64,000 nucleotides of DNA from Cinclus cinclus (Eukaryota > Chordata > Aves > Passeriformes > Cinclidae): contig NC_085048.1 in the NCBI RefSeq assembly GCF_963662255.1, positions 99,182,229 to 99,246,228 on the forward strand. The letters run 5' to 3'. Below, piece after piece: positions 1 through 14,544 of the stretch. Position 1 is the stretch's first letter. Each line of letters opens with the position of its first letter. A model generated the notes under the pieces. It was not told the origin of the DNA, ran no database searches, and was given only the letters and a program-made list of their open reading frames with translations. The position numbers were made by a program, and so were the translations under genes.

Positions 1-3000
1 TCCTCAGTGTGACAATAGCTCTTTTTCTCAGGTGAGGTAATCAGGCTCAGTTTCACCAACATAAAGTGCTAGACTTTTAATTACTAGGAGATGATAAAAT
101 ATATTCTGACAGATTTCAGTGTACTTATCAGGAGAAGACAAAAATATATCTACATTGCTAGCTAACAGGCAGCTGGCATGTGATACTCGTACTGCCAAGG
201 AGTTCCTGCTGGTATCATGCTTTCTATAAGTAAGTTTATTATTTAAAGATCTGTCCAATAAGAAACAACTTATTCCTACAAAGAAGTAGGACTTTGCCTT
301 CTGTCTCACCAGGGCTGCTTGAGGAGGATACCAGCCTGTCCTCTTCCATGACAAAGAGGGATAAGTCCATTGCAGCCTAAAAAATTACATAAAAGAATCA
401 AGTTTACACTTTCCTTGGTGTTCCTCGTACTCAGGAAGATTAACACAGTGCCAATATGTTCTTTCTTCATAAATAGTGTCTTTAAAGTACCTAGTCCAAT
501 TTAAACTTTGATTGTTTCTTTTTGCTTCTGCTGCTTGCAACTCAAAAGATAAATACAGTCATGCAGTACCCAAACAAGTGTCAAGCCCATATTGAAGAGT
601 GTGTGGAGTGCTACTCTCAGATCATTAAAAACTCCCTTCTTTACAAATTGCTTCAGTTTATTTTCTGAGAAAAGTAATAGCTGCAATGAAGGAAGTGCTA
701 AGGAAACCAACATTACCAGAACCATACTTTCATTATTATCTGTTATATGGACACTCTCACAATAACAACACTTCACCTCTGTATTTAGTCCCATCTATTC
801 TATATTAATAGGGTTTGCACAGATGTTATTTGCAAATAAGAATTCACACAAGTTTTACTTCCCTTTCTAGCCATGCCCATAGACCTAAACATAGTGTAGA
901 AAGACAGTGATTATTTAAATTCATGGCTGTGCCACAAAAATGCATGAATTTCAAAGTCTGCTAAAATCTCCATCTGCTGAGACCTTGGAGCAAATACTCA
1001 CAAAGGATTTTCAGGCCTTTATGAAAAAAGAGATATTTGGAAGGGCAATGTTACATTGCAAGGATCAGTAGGGTGCACAAACATTAGTGGCATTCATAAA
1101 GAATGGAGAACACCCATGAGAATTAACAAAACTCATAAATGTAGACGAAGGAGAGTTCGGTTAATTTTTAGTTGGGCAGGAGTAAGTTTATATTAGAGAA
1201 ATTATGTTAAAAACAACAAAATTAATACCAAAATCTGTCTCAAATATATTCAATTTGCAAGCTGGTTTTCTGTTTTTGTTGTTGTTATTGTTTTGTAATA
1301 TTTCCTGCTAAATAGCAATTTATGTCCCACGTATAAATTACCCATTTATCTCTCTGGACTGTATACTATTAAAATTTTTCTCTATTGTATTATTTCTTAT
1401 ACAAATGTTAACAAATTCTGCGTTGTCTGCAGTTTTTTTGTCAATTCCCAGGAGTCAGTTAAGCCAACACAAGTTCTGCTACACTTTAGTCGTAAAGAGG
1501 TGTAGTAGAAACATGATCTGTCTACTGGTTAGCATCATCCTTTTCACACTTCTCCTCACAAAGAATTCCCCTTTGCTCCCATCTGTGGACTAACCTGGAA
1601 ATTCAATGCAAGACCTTTAAAAGAGAAGCAAGTGAAATGCTTCCTTTGGCAGATTACGATTATGCCTGCCATGGTTCTGACGTGGGTAACAGAAAACATA
1701 AATTTCATGCTAGTACAGGCAACTGATGGTCTTGTGGTGAATCACAAGGAACACCCAGAGAGAAGGAATCTGAAGACTCTTTCCAAGAGTTTCTTAATAG
1801 ATGACTGTGTGTAGCATCTCGGCTAGCTCTAATATGCCCAATTTAAAACAAATATATATTTTCATTACAGACTGGGAAATGTCTGTCGCTTGCCAGGTGT
1901 AATGTTGGAAGTCTTGTGTTCCTGGTTCTTTCATTTTCAGTGCCTTTAAAAGAAACCTCACCAAATAAATTGAAATCCCCAAGAGGTCTTTTAGAAATTG
2001 AGAGACAGATGCATTAATGTTTTGGTAAGAAGTAGATGAAACTAATGTATACTTGATTGCTAAAAGCACACTGGGAAATTGAAACAAGTGATCTGCACAG
2101 AGGTGAAAGGCTGATGATACAAACAGCTAAATTGCAGGGAGATTAAGCAGTTTGTGTATCAGTGAGCACTGAATATTTGAAAGACTGCACAGAGATTACA
2201 ACCACATAGTGAAGTGGCATAAGGGAGGCATCAACAAGGCCAGCAAAGGCATCTCAGTGATAAACTCTGGCCTTGTCTCCAGTTCCACAGTGAGGATGGA
2301 TGCTGGCTTCCCCTCCAGTACAAGGATGGTGTCTCTGTGAGGACCAATAAATGTATTTATGAGTAACATTTAGAGTTTGCTCATCGGATCACTTACAAAC
2401 GGGATTCTGTCTCTTACTGGCGTTGGCGTTCATGTGAGCCACACAAATTAATCATCTTAATGGCTAGGTATTGCCAATTAACTTTTGGATCAAACCTCAG
2501 TGAAGTCAACACCACAGCCACTCAAGTAAAAGCCAAAACTGCCATTGATTTCAGTGGTGACAGGTGTTTCTCCCAGCAGGGATCTCTGTGCTGCACTAGG
2601 ATCATGCTGAACTGCCTGCACCAAGGAAAATATCTCCTTATGTCCTCCACTCCCTTTGCATGGTGAATGATGTGGGAGAGCATCCATTCACTTGATTAAT
2701 AAAGGAGATTGTATAGTACAGACTCCAAGAGCAAAAGCCAGATAACAAAAGATGTTACATGGATGAGCTCAGCAGAACCCATGTACTGTATTCAACAGAA
2801 ACTGTGGCCAAATAATTGACACCATACATTCACTCTTGAGGAGGGTGTGGAGTCATTGGCTGGAGAAAACTGAGGAAAGACTTGAATTCTTTCAATCTTG
2901 TCAAATGTTTGGAAGAGATACCAACAAATACAACAAAAATCTCTTCTAACTTATGCACAATTTCAACCTCATTAGAAAGAGCATTATTCTGTAATGTTGT

Positions 3001-6000
3001 AGCAGAAGTGTTGCCAAAATAAAAAATGGAATTTAAAAAAGGGAAAACTTTAATTTAAACAGAAAAAAAAAATCTTAATTTTGAAAGTTATCTGACATAA
3101 TTATTTGATTTGATTTTGTTCTGGTTTTGACATTAAAACCTTCTTCAAAATCTACACTATTCATAAAATAGCTTCAAATACTTTGATTTTTTTTCCTATG
3201 AAATGAAATTTTATTGGGGAAAAAAGCAGATATTATTCTAGAGAGAGATGAAGAACCTACAGCAACTGGAAGAACAGCAAAAGTCAAGAGAATACAATGG
3301 TACTGACTTATACAGCCAATGTGGCTAAAAAAAAGAAACAGAAAATGCAACTCAAGGCAATATGAAAATCTGTTAATTAAACATTGTCACATAACATTTT
3401 AAAATGAAAATAATGTTGTTGGTGTAAAACACTGTAGTAAAGAGAAAGAAATTTTTTAAAAAATTCTGAAGATGAAAAATATGAAGTTGGCCTTTCAAAG
3501 AATCCCAGGAAGACACACACAAAACACCCTATCCCCTTTGCCATTAAGGATGTGAAACTCGTAAAATTTAATTCATACTTTGTCTGACTTTTATTTTGGA
3601 ACTCATCTTAATTACATGAATCTGTTCTGCTTTGCATGAGAGCTGAGGAGAGGCCTGGGCATCCCTGGTGGATACTCAGACTAGAGAAAAGTTCTCATTT
3701 CTGTTTAACTCTCTAAATATTTGAACAGCTTGAGGGAGAATAACAGAGGGATGAGCCTCAGAATAGTAATTGTCTTTGAGTAGTCATTGTAGCTGGGCAG
3801 TTCTTTGGCCATTAGTTTAGGATGTAGAAGACCCAGGTATTTATGTTATCAGTCATGAGGCAAGGTGAGAAACAAGGCTGCCTTCCCTGCCAGTGAACTT
3901 TATCTGTCTTCAAGTTCATGAGACTCTGAAGACTCAGAGCTGTACCAAAATATTGAATTTAGTGAATTTAACCAAACAAGATATTCAAGAATATCCAAAC
4001 TTCAGGACAGGATACCCTGGTCAAGATTTAAAAAAAGAAATCATCTCTGGGAGCTGTTATTTAACATATGGTCTATATGTTCTCTCTGTCTCACACATAC
4101 ACATGTAATGTGAAAATATGTCCTTCTGAAACTAGCAGAATGTAATAGTAGAGAGCTTTTCCATAGTTATACTACTTAAGCACACACTTATTCATAAAAT
4201 TAAGGCCACAGATATAATTTAAAAATCACATAAAGGAGGAAAAAAGCTGTGATAATTTCAGGGGAAGGAGAGGAGAATTTTAAGGTGCTGAATTAGTAAA
4301 AGTAATAATTCTTCATAATTCTGGACACTCCTTTTGAGGCAAATTCAGAGATTTTTTTTCTATTGAGTTGCTTTGTTCGTATTCTTGCCCATTTAAAAAT
4401 TGCATGAAGTTTTCTTAATTTTGTTATTCATCTCAGGCAATTAAAAGTTTTCTTAATGCTACAGCTGCTGAAGCCATTATAAGAAAATATGTCTTTCACA
4501 AAGCAGTAAGTTTTGTCCTTTGTGGCTTTGCTGGAAAGAATTGAACATTTGTCCAAGGAGTGTAACATAGAGGGATTTTTCTTTCTTTTTTCTTTTTAGC
4601 TGTTTCTTTTAGTGGCTTCAGGTAATGGCTTTTGAATGCAAGGTAGTAGGTGCCATAAGCAAGAGAACCATCACATAGAATGACAATCCAAAACACACTG
4701 AGGCAGATTACACAGGCCAAAATCAATTCAAATTCAGATTAAATTCTTATAGGGCCAAGAAATCATGCTGCTCTTTAGTGTTTATCATGTGGTTGTTTCT
4801 GTTGACATCAGACTCCTTTTCCATGATCTCAGTCCTTCTAATCTGGGTCACTTTAACCGCTGCAATGTCTCACATCCCTGGTTCTTCTCAAAAAAATATT
4901 TGATGTAACCCTGCAGAAGATGGAGCTAACTCAATCATAACAAGCTAAAACCCATGTTTAGAGGCCTGTGCTGTTACACAGGAATTCAGAGGTCTCTGTG
5001 TTCCCAGAGTGCAAACTATCTGCTGATAGAGCTTTAGGCAGTTGATGCAGGTACTTTGCCTTCTGAGCACAAAGAGATGTGAAGACTTGGTGGGTTCCAG
5101 CACACTAGTCAAAATCCCTTGCAGCATGCTGTTTTTGTCAGAGGCTTGGAGGCCTTGCCAGCAACCAGATTTCCTCAGCTCTGCTTCCATCAGCCACGGG
5201 ACTTCCCTGCTGGAATCTACCACACTTCCAAGCAATAACAGAAGGACAGCAGGATATCATTTCATCAGCGGCTGAACAGATTTCAGGATGATCCTTCACA
5301 CATTCTGCGCTCTCAAGTTAAATGGAAACTCAGTGTAAGAAAACCTTAAGCACACAAGACACCTGATGTGAATTACAGCCTTCTCAATGAGCTTTTAGGA
5401 TATAAACATATCTATTCCATTTTGCACTACATGTGTATAAAACTATTGTCCTTTAAAAATATATTTCTACTGTGGCTAAGATCCTCATTTTGCATCTTCC
5501 TCTTTGTGGGATAAGAACTAAAAGGAATCACATGGTTGTAAAGGATTTTCTACTGAATGTTGTATATTGCTGTCATGAATACTGTGGATACATATTGCAG
5601 TCAAATCAATGGTGTGAAAAAAAGCTTTGCCTCAGGATGATGCTACTTGGAACTGTAGAAAACAGGTAGTTTTAATGAGAGATCCTTGGTTGATATGTTT
5701 AAAACTTAGACATCAGAGTCACTGAACAAATTAAGCAGGACCATATTTTGCTATATCAAATGCAAGAATTAAAAAGATGTCCTGGATGGCAAGGCTGGAG
5801 TAGTGAGTTAAACTAATGCATTACAGGACTTTTCCTTGTTTTGCAAAAGCCATCATCCCTGTCACTACTAGGACATCATTAGCAGAATTCTCATTAACAG
5901 CTGGATTGGCATTAAATCCATTGTTTCATTTAGGCTCCTGTAGTATGACCTACTCACATATGCAAAGATCTGAATGATCACTTCATTGATCTGTCTGCTT

Positions 6001-6932
6001 ATTTGGTTTTCATTCAGCTTTGACTGAAATCTCTTAAACTTGTGTTGATTGCAATGGCAGCTGATGCTGCAGAGTTTTATAAAAATACAAGGAGATAGAT
6101 AAAAATCCAAAACAGCTGAATCCCATAATTTCATACACACATGTAGCCTTCCAAAGCTTCATTCCAGAAGATTCTAGACTTACGTGCATTCTCACACAGG
6201 CTTGCAGTAACAATGATCCTGAAAATCATGCCATTATCTTACCTGGGAAATTTAAACCACCTAAAGCACACAGTCAAAGGGAACTTTTGGTGATGTACCC
6301 AATTCTTCATTTAGAAACAAATTAGTGTGCCATTACAATCCCCCACTGGAATGTTATTTCTGTAAATATTTTTTAAATTTGGGATAAACACATGAGAAAC
6401 ATCAAAGCGTCTAAATCACAATGGAGAGTGAAATTAATGCGTTTTTAACATTAGTAACTACCAAAGCAACATATCTACTTGTACACCTCTGGAACCAAAT
6501 GTTAACTTCCACAGAGTAAGGTCATCCAACAAAATGAGGAAGGAACCAGCTGGGTGTGCAGTGAAAGCTGAGAAAGATCCCTCAGACATATCAGCAAATA
6601 TAGAGTTCCAGGTAAAGAGATTCTTCCTTTGTTTAATGAAGGGAACTTGGAATAATGTTTAGTTTTAATGGAGTAATGTTTAGTTCTAGTATTCCATTTT
6701 ACAGAATTAAAAAAAAAAAAAAAGCCATGGGCTATTTTAGCTGTCAGTTAGTCACAGACTTTAGCTACCCTAGATTTATTCCCTTATATTAAATCCTGGT
6801 TTTCATTCATCTATTCCACTTTAACACCAGCAGAGGTATTATGCCATGCCTACAGCAAAGGAACACACCTGCTTTGACGTCAGGCTGTGCTGGATGTGTG
6901 CAGTATTAAATGGAGGCTTGTTCAAGCTGCAC
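1..6932. other. AT-rich non-coding stretch, no gene recognised
   Basis: Frames open for more than 60 codons occur on both strands but have no recognisable domain or plausible composition. I see no recognisable transposon, no RNA gene and no exon-like run bounded by convincing splice sites. A short direct repeat of TAATGTTTAGTT lies near 6653-6686, and an A15 run lies near 6710. Confidence 0.6.
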
Positions 6933-6969
6933 TTTTTTTTCTTCTTTTTTTTTTTTTTTCTTTTTTTTT
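6933..6969. repeat. Poly-T tract
   Basis: A near-pure T run interrupted by single Cs and a G. No LINE or SINE body adjoins it that I can recognise, so its origin (old poly-A tail or slippage) is open. Confidence 0.9.
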
Positions 6970-9900
6970 GTGGAAAAATACTTGCCTAACTGTTTCCTGT
7001 TTAGGTCTACTTTCCACAGACAAGTTTCAAGCACCACTAGGTGAGGAGACAGGATCATCATTCTGAACCCCTTTCCTGCAAATTAGCATATCAGTGCACA
7101 GACACTGAGCACTGCCATCTGGAAGAATTAGACTCTTCTCAAAGTAGACTTCCATTTAACATATTTATATGAGATATGCACAAGTGGGAATGCAAATCAT
7201 TGCTTTTAGTTACTTTATTTCAGTCTTATCAAGTGCCTAAGAGTTGTCAGTCTCATAACAAATATTTTTAGCGTTAGTTATACAAAACATATTTTGTATT
7301 TTGGCTCTCCAGAATTGCATGAAGTACCATAAACTTGATGTGGTATTATTCAGCCGGAATGCAGTTATCATGTTTGCTTTTAACTTGCATGGCCACTTTT
7401 TATTTATTTATTTATTTTTTTTTTAGGGAATGGACAAATAAAATGAGTTTAAATCAAGACATGGGGAGAAAAAATTAATTAATTAATTGGAATTTCACCA
7501 AATGTCTCACCATGGATATGAGTTTTGGGAATACGAATGAATGTAAAGAAAAATCCTCTTATAATATTGGAATTTATATTTTAAAGATCAAAGTATTTCA
7601 TTAAATAATATTGCAATATGACTTGGAAATCATCTTTAAGTTTTATGATACAATACTTAAAAGTGCTTAAAATGCTTTGTAAGACATTAATAATAATGAT
7701 ACAATGCTCGTCACAAAAGTTTGAGTGGTATTTCTTCCAGCAAAATAAGCTTGGTCAGATGAGTTATTGTTTTAACCACACACAAATCTCAGAAGATTTT
7801 ACCAGTTCTGCATTCACTGTCAGCCTTGCTCAGCTCCAAAACTCTACCCTGGTTAAGTACTTTATAACAGCTGATTTAAGGTGCAAGGATTATGACACAT
7901 TATGACAAAAAGATTATCTACACATCACATCTCTAATGGAACTACAAAAGTTTTCACACCTGTTATTCTAAATCAGAAGGTCACACATTTCTCTCCATGT
8001 TTTGGAGTATGAGATTATAATAAAAAATAATTTTGACAGAGTTTTTAGAGACTTCTGATGATTTTGTACAGACTTTGTTAGGTACTATTTGACAGCTTTT
8101 AACCCAAGACTTTCATCTGCTGGTGGTTCTCAGATATGAATGAACAGGATTCTCTTCAGAAAACACAATGTAATTCAAATCCCTGGTTTAGGTTGCAACA
8201 CGTGAGTTATACTCATGCCAGGGTTGTTATGCAATACCTGGGGGTTTCCCGACTTCTGTTGTCTATTTCATGCCAAAAGGGTGTTAGATACACATCTCCA
8301 AACTCAGTTATTACCTGAGAGTTTTAAAGTTGGGTGTTCTTTGTTTTGTTGTGTTGGTTTTGGTTTTATTTTGTTAAATTAGGACAGATGATGAGTTCAT
8401 TGGGTTTTGTCTGTGTAATCCTCTAACAGCTCCACCACCTGAGCAATGAAAAGTACAATTGGTCTCTCCCTCTCTCCCACTCTGTCTGACCCATTCACAC
8501 ATGCACACTCACACCATTTAAACTATTTTATTAAAGCTTGTAAACACTTGCATTGACAGTTTTGGCAGAAGCGCATTGCTGGCAATCAGTCTGATAAGCA
8601 ATGACTTGTGATTGTGCTAACAGCAGTGACATGTGAAGGTAGTGACAGCACGGGAGTCTAAAGTGTTGATTGAAAATATGCATCTAAAAGATGCAAATTT
8701 CCAAAACAAGTGACAGTTGCTGCCTTGGAAGTAATTGATACAGCACTGCTTACTATTAAATCTGGTTAAACAGCAGGACTGCCAGTTCATTGGGAAATAA
8801 TTTTTTTCTAAGCTCCCCAGTAAATGACCCTTTCTTTCAATTGGTGACAAGCAGTGTTTGTCCATTTTATTGCTAACAGCAACAGTAGAGTGCATTTTAA
8901 AAATTTACTGAAGCTTATCAGGGACAGACAGGATGGTTTGAGAGACACAGCCTCTTTCAGAGACCAGCTGGCCAAGCCCTCCCCTGAAAATTGTGCTTCT
9001 TGTTAGTGCCCAGCAGGATGATGGCCACAAACCTGTTTCCTGCTCCTCACTTAAATCTCTTCTTCCTTATGTCTCTTCCTGGCTCTCCTTGTACTTTGCA
9101 TTTTTCCATCAGTGTTGCTCAAAGTAGAAATTTTGGGTTATTGGAGCTACGCATTCCTGCAAATATCCATGGACTATTTTGTGTCCCTCTCCACTACCAC
9201 AGATTAAAATTCCTTCAGGTTCTCAGTGAACTAAAGGTGTGTCACTCCACAGTTCTTGCCTAGAGGTTCCAGACTTCCCAAGCTGTCTGGCCTGTTTCCT
9301 TTCTCCAGGTCATCCTTTCCATCAGAGGGTCTGTCCTGTGCAGGTTGTGGAGACAAAACTGCCACTCTTGTGACATCAGAGATCTTCCTGGATTGCTCCT
9401 TATACAAGTAGCAGTGATTGTCACACCCTGCCCTCTCCAGAAATGGGTTTTGTTCTTTTTTATTCAAATATCTGTCTTTCCAATGCTTTACCTACATGAA
9501 TGTTGAAAACAAACGACACTGACAATCATTTCTGGCCATTATATCAAGTGTAAAATTAGTTCTGGAACTGGAGACACCTGAAAGGGTACCTTTCAACCCA
9601 ACTAGAAGGCTCTCAGACCATCTGCTACACTCTACACATAAGTTATGCTTTCTTATGTTTCACTGTGCAATTATAGACAGAAAGTGTTGGTTTTGGAAGG
9701 GCAGCCACTCCCATTTGCCTTCTCACTTAAAACCCTTCAAGTTCTGATGATATTGTGATTTCTTAGCCACAGCAGAGTGCAGAGCCTCTCGTCCATCTGA
9801 GGTAGCTGTCAGTACTGGAATCAGCAAGGGTATAGCAGTAGAAATGGAAGGTACAAGATGCCCTTTCGTTCGACCAAAACCCCTAATCAATGTGTCACTG

Positions 9901-10363
9901 GCAGACTGTAGCTGGTTTCTCATGGCCTCAGGAAGGCAGTGTCACAACCATCCTTAGTGTGTTGATGAATAAGAGCAGCTCCTCCTGCAAATGCCAATCA
10001 ATCACTTTCCTGATTTATTTCAGGCTCCTTCAGCCTTGGCAGCATTTCTAGCACATGGAGAACACAAATGGCTGGAGATGATTTAGTGCAATAAAGAGAA
10101 ATAGTAGATGCAATTGGTATAGGAAGCATTCCCAGGCACTTTCTGCAGCCACGTCAGAGAAGTAACCGAACAGGTAGAAATGTTCCCTTCTGTCTTGCAC
10201 ATGAGTAAAAGTAGAATGAAATACTGAAGCTGAATGTTGTGTCTGAGGTGTCTGTCAATTTGTCAATTTATATTAATTATGAATTATTAGTTATATACTA
10301 GATTTAATATATAATTCTGTATTATATTGCATACATACTAAATGTAATATTTATATGCATGTT

Positions 10364-10370
10364 TTATATA

Positions 10371-10419
<49 letters not shown>

Positions 10420-10420
10420 T
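10364..10420. repeat. (TA)n microsatellite
   Basis: An alternating TA array, pure from about 10378 to 10414, preceded by a shorter TA run interrupted by TTT. The surrounding 10260-10440 region is very AT-rich and could unwind or form a cruciform. Confidence 0.95.
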
Positions 10421-12511
10421 AATACTACATTCTCATTTTTAGTAATTACTGATTTTATTAGTGTTCCAGTGGCTCTTCCACTATGGTCCAGGTTGATTTC
10501 CTGGGCTAAACCATGACAAGCTTCTTTTAGCTATGAGAGTGTTTAAGCAGTACCAGACAGCATATCTATTTATATATTAGGATTTAAGTTTGCTGAATAG
10601 AATAAACTATAAACTAAAATTAAATAACATGTTCTGAGAGTATTTATATGTTCTACAGCTGAACTGAAGATGTATAATGCTCACAAAATGTGATCTCTAT
10701 GTAGTGTACATATATTAAGATAGGTTTGCCTCCTTTATCTTAGATTATTGCTACCATCACATATTGTTCATAAAGGACATTCATGTGAACACAACTGAAT
10801 CCAATAACCTTTTAATATAGCTCAAAAATATCAACTTCAGACAGATACAATTGTACATAGATCCATATACCACCTGTATAGATCTCTAGCTGGTTTTCCT
10901 TGGGACATGTAGCATCGCAAACCACTTCCTTCATGAGTGAAATGCCCTTTGAGTTTGGTCACTAAATGAAGTATCAGAGACTAAACAATACACAGTGGTT
11001 CCCTGTACTGAGCAGGCTTTGAATCGCTATATTCAGATGCAAAAGTGTAGAGTTCGCCTTCAGTCACAGAAAAAAAATCTCAGGATATGCTGCAGATGTT
11101 CTTAGAAAAGCTGGGTAACAGTGTGGACTGTGTCTGTCCCTTCCAGGACAAACTCTGCTCTCATTTGCATGCACATGTGCACTTGCAAAGAAAAACAGAT
11201 CAGTGTTTTCACAAGTGAATTTGAGCATCAAATTGTTTTCAAATGGATAAAGTGTTCTGCAGTGTCCCTGAAGGCTACATATTGCATGGGAATTGCAAAA
11301 GCCACCCCATGAAAATTCCTAGTATTTTCTTTTTTAACTATTCATTTACTAAGTAGTTCCAGGATGTAATCACACCTTTATGGTAGGTACCACACAAATA
11401 ATTCCAGCTGTGCAATCCTGCCTCTTAATTTTGCCAGTCTGTTTAAATACAACTGTACAGTGATATATTCTTGTAGCCTACTCTACTAAACTCAAGGTAA
11501 CACACTGAAAGCTGCAACACACCCTTGGAAATGGAACTGTTCTCAAATGTTCTTCTACAGTATGAATGTATAAATAATCCCCCATCTACAACTTTAGAGG
11601 CCATGCATAACCTCTTCCCTCCATGGAGATGCAGCAGACAAGTGGGCTCATACAGACAAATCTTGCTGCGATTTGCAGTCAAGGTTTCAAGGTGTGTTTT
11701 GCACCTTCCCAACAGACCCTGATGGAAATTATTATCCATGTACATCTAATTCCTTCTAATATTTCTACACACACACAGGTGTGTGGAATGTGCACCTCAA
11801 AGGTCTGTGGGTATGTCAAAGTCCTAAGAATGTACCTGCTCGAACACGTGAACACCAATACCTGCTGTTAAAGATGATTTCAAAAAGAATGAGTATGAAT
11901 TCTCTGATTAATAGCTCATCTTCATTTCTGATGCTACTTAGAAAGAAAATTAGAAATTAGATCCATTGGGCTGCTGAACAAATTCAATTGAAAATGCCTA
12001 TACTTGCTTTATGTGCTTAGCATTATAAACAGTGGGAAAATGTGAAATCAAGCAGTATGTTTATGAATGAAAGAACAAGTGAAAAATTTTCTTGATAAAA
12101 TACTTTTCCTCTAAAAATGTATATTTGATTAAATTGTATTTTGCAGAAACATTACTTTTGGTGCAATCCAATAAAAATGTCAAGACAATTTTCAATGTGT
12201 TGAAAATATATAATTTTTTTCTCAGAGATATATCAAACATCTCAAGTCAGTTTTCATGGATTCCTCCATGCACCTGTGCAAGCCTAAAGTCTCAAGAGAA
12301 GGCAGTCTTCTCACAGTTTGGATTCCTGCTCCTATTCTTCTTTTCACATGGGAGGCACACCCTGCAGCAGTAACCAACCTCCTTGAGCGTTCTGAAGCAT
12401 ATCCCAGAGGACAGGTTTTTCTGAAAGGTCGCCTTAACTTACAGTTGGAATACTGTAGGGACTTTATGAATAAGGCTTTATGAGATACCTCAGTGGCTCA
12501 GAAGTCTGAAT

Positions 12512-12545
12512 GTCATGGTTTACCTCAGTCAGTATTAAATACTTT
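12512..12545 (-). mobile_element. Possible ERVL LTR terminal fragment
   Basis: The stretch starting TGTCATGGTTTACCTCAGTCAG resembles the complement of the 3' end of avian ERVL LTRs, which typically finish 'ctgggttaaaccatgaca'. Only about 30 bp agree, and the sequence downstream does not continue the match in any way I can follow. It may be a residual LTR end or chance. Confidence 0.28.
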
Positions 12546-14544
12546 ATTTCCCATTGTCATCCATGAGTGAAGCCTTTCAAGTGACAACCCATGAAGAACC
12601 ATGAACAACCCAGCATGTCAGAAACAGCTTCCTAAAAAAAAAAAAAAAAGCAGGTGAAAGGAAGGAAAGGAGGGGCATGTTCACAAATATTGCAACAGTT
12701 CTTTGTGAATCATCTTTAACTCTTCATGTAAGTCCATGTGATTCTGAGGTAAAATTAACTTGACAGATATTGTGTTCTCTTACAGTGGTGAACTCATCAG
12801 GGTGCTGAGTAAAATTTTGCTAGGTGTTCTTGTAGTTTTACTGGCAGGATTTCTCACAGACATGATAAATGTTACGCTTTCACTGATGTTTTTCACTTCA
12901 AGTGTGAAGTTTAAAACCTATGAGAGTGTTATTTTTATATGTAAAGCCATGCTTTATGAAAAGCATAATTTGTTATATAGTGTGGTCAGGCTGCCCAAAT
13001 TTTGTCAGTGTAGAATTCCAGAAATATTACTGGAAACTTTCTATTCTTTTCAAGCAAGTCACAATTTTCCTTAAACTCCTCACCCAGAAGCACTTGATGC
13101 AATCTAATGAAGCTATTTCTACTGGTATAAGTAGAGTTACTTAAATGCTTTTAGGTCTATAGAGTCCATATAGGATAAATGGGAACAAGTGCAAATATAA
13201 TGCACAGATATAAAATTATTTCCCTATTATATAGAAGCAATTTCTTATTTTCCTTTAGCAGCTATTGAGAATTATGCATACATCAATCTGTGTCTAACCT
13301 CTGTTCATCATCATTAAAGGTTCTACCTTCTATATATTATTGGTAATGGAGACTGTAATACATGCATCAGTATGTAGAAGTTTCTGCAGTGTTGACTTTG
13401 TATCCCAATGCATTTTATAAGTGGATTTATGTATAATAAATCTATGAAACAAATGCATGCAGAAACACATTTCTGAATTTATTACTTCATTAAGTTAAGC
13501 TTCAGTAAGGTTGCTGAGGTAAAGCTAATATCAGGGCATACTGTATTGTACAGGCTTTCTAGATTTTTCTAAGCAATAGAAATAAATCACAGAAACATTT
13601 CTTGCTGTTGTGAAGGCTTATGGGTAATTACCAATGTGACCATTCTCCCAAACCCCAATGTTTTAGGATTACTCCTATATTTCATTTTCAGCACTAAAAA
13701 TCTTTCTAGTAGCGATAAAAATGTTGACTTTGAAGAAAAATGTAGCAGTCCATAAAAAGAAACTGATGGGGTTGTGTTTTGTTTTAGCAGTCATTTTTAC
13801 TTACCATTTTGCATTTCTAAATATGCCTTTTTACTTATAAATGTTATGGACATTGACCCAGTCTGAAAGCTTTGTAATCTGCAGGGACTTTCTTCCTCAC
13901 AGGACAGCAAACTGGGGCCAAAATATACAGAAAAAGTCGTAAGTCCTAGTGAGAAACCTGACTTGTATTACAATCCTATTAAAAAAAAAATAAAAAGACC
14001 CTGCTATGTAATTGATCTAAGTTCTTGATTTTTTTTTTATAAAGAGACAGTGTCTTGAGGAGAAAACTTGCTCTATTTGAATTTGGTAACTATGAACACC
14101 TTCTGCGGAAGTTGATGACCATGTTGCTGTGGCTGCTACTACACACCTGGCCTTGCAGGCAGGGTTATCAGCACAGACCAAACATTACTGGCACATATTT
14201 GTCCAGCTCAGAGAAGAGGCAAAACTCCCCAAGAACTCTACCCTTCAGACATATATCCTATATAGCATGTCCTCATGGCCAGCTATAGCACTATGCTCCA
14301 ACACTGAGCAGAATGGAAAGATCACCTGCTTTGGCTTGCTGGCAGTGCTTTGTCTAATGCAGGCTGTTGGACTTTGCCTCAAGGGCATATTTCTAACTTC
14401 TCTCCAACCTGGCGTCCACTAGGAACCCTGTGTTATTTTTTGCAAAGCTACTCTCCAACCAGCGTGCCAGGTGCATGGGATTACTCATCCACAGAAGCAG
14501 GATTCTTTTATTTCCCTTTGTTGAAGTTCTGAACCTTTACTGAA

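Larger units (their letters stand above)
6970..14544. other. Non-coding stretch, no gene recognised
   Basis: Apart from the TA array at 10.4 kb and the doubtful LTR end at 12.5 kb, I recognise nothing. A 104-codon plus-strand frame (12760-13074) follows a pyrimidine-AG string at 12785, but its hydrophobic peptide matches no family I know. TTTA units lie near 7400-7420 and ATTA units near 7470-7485. Confidence 0.55.
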
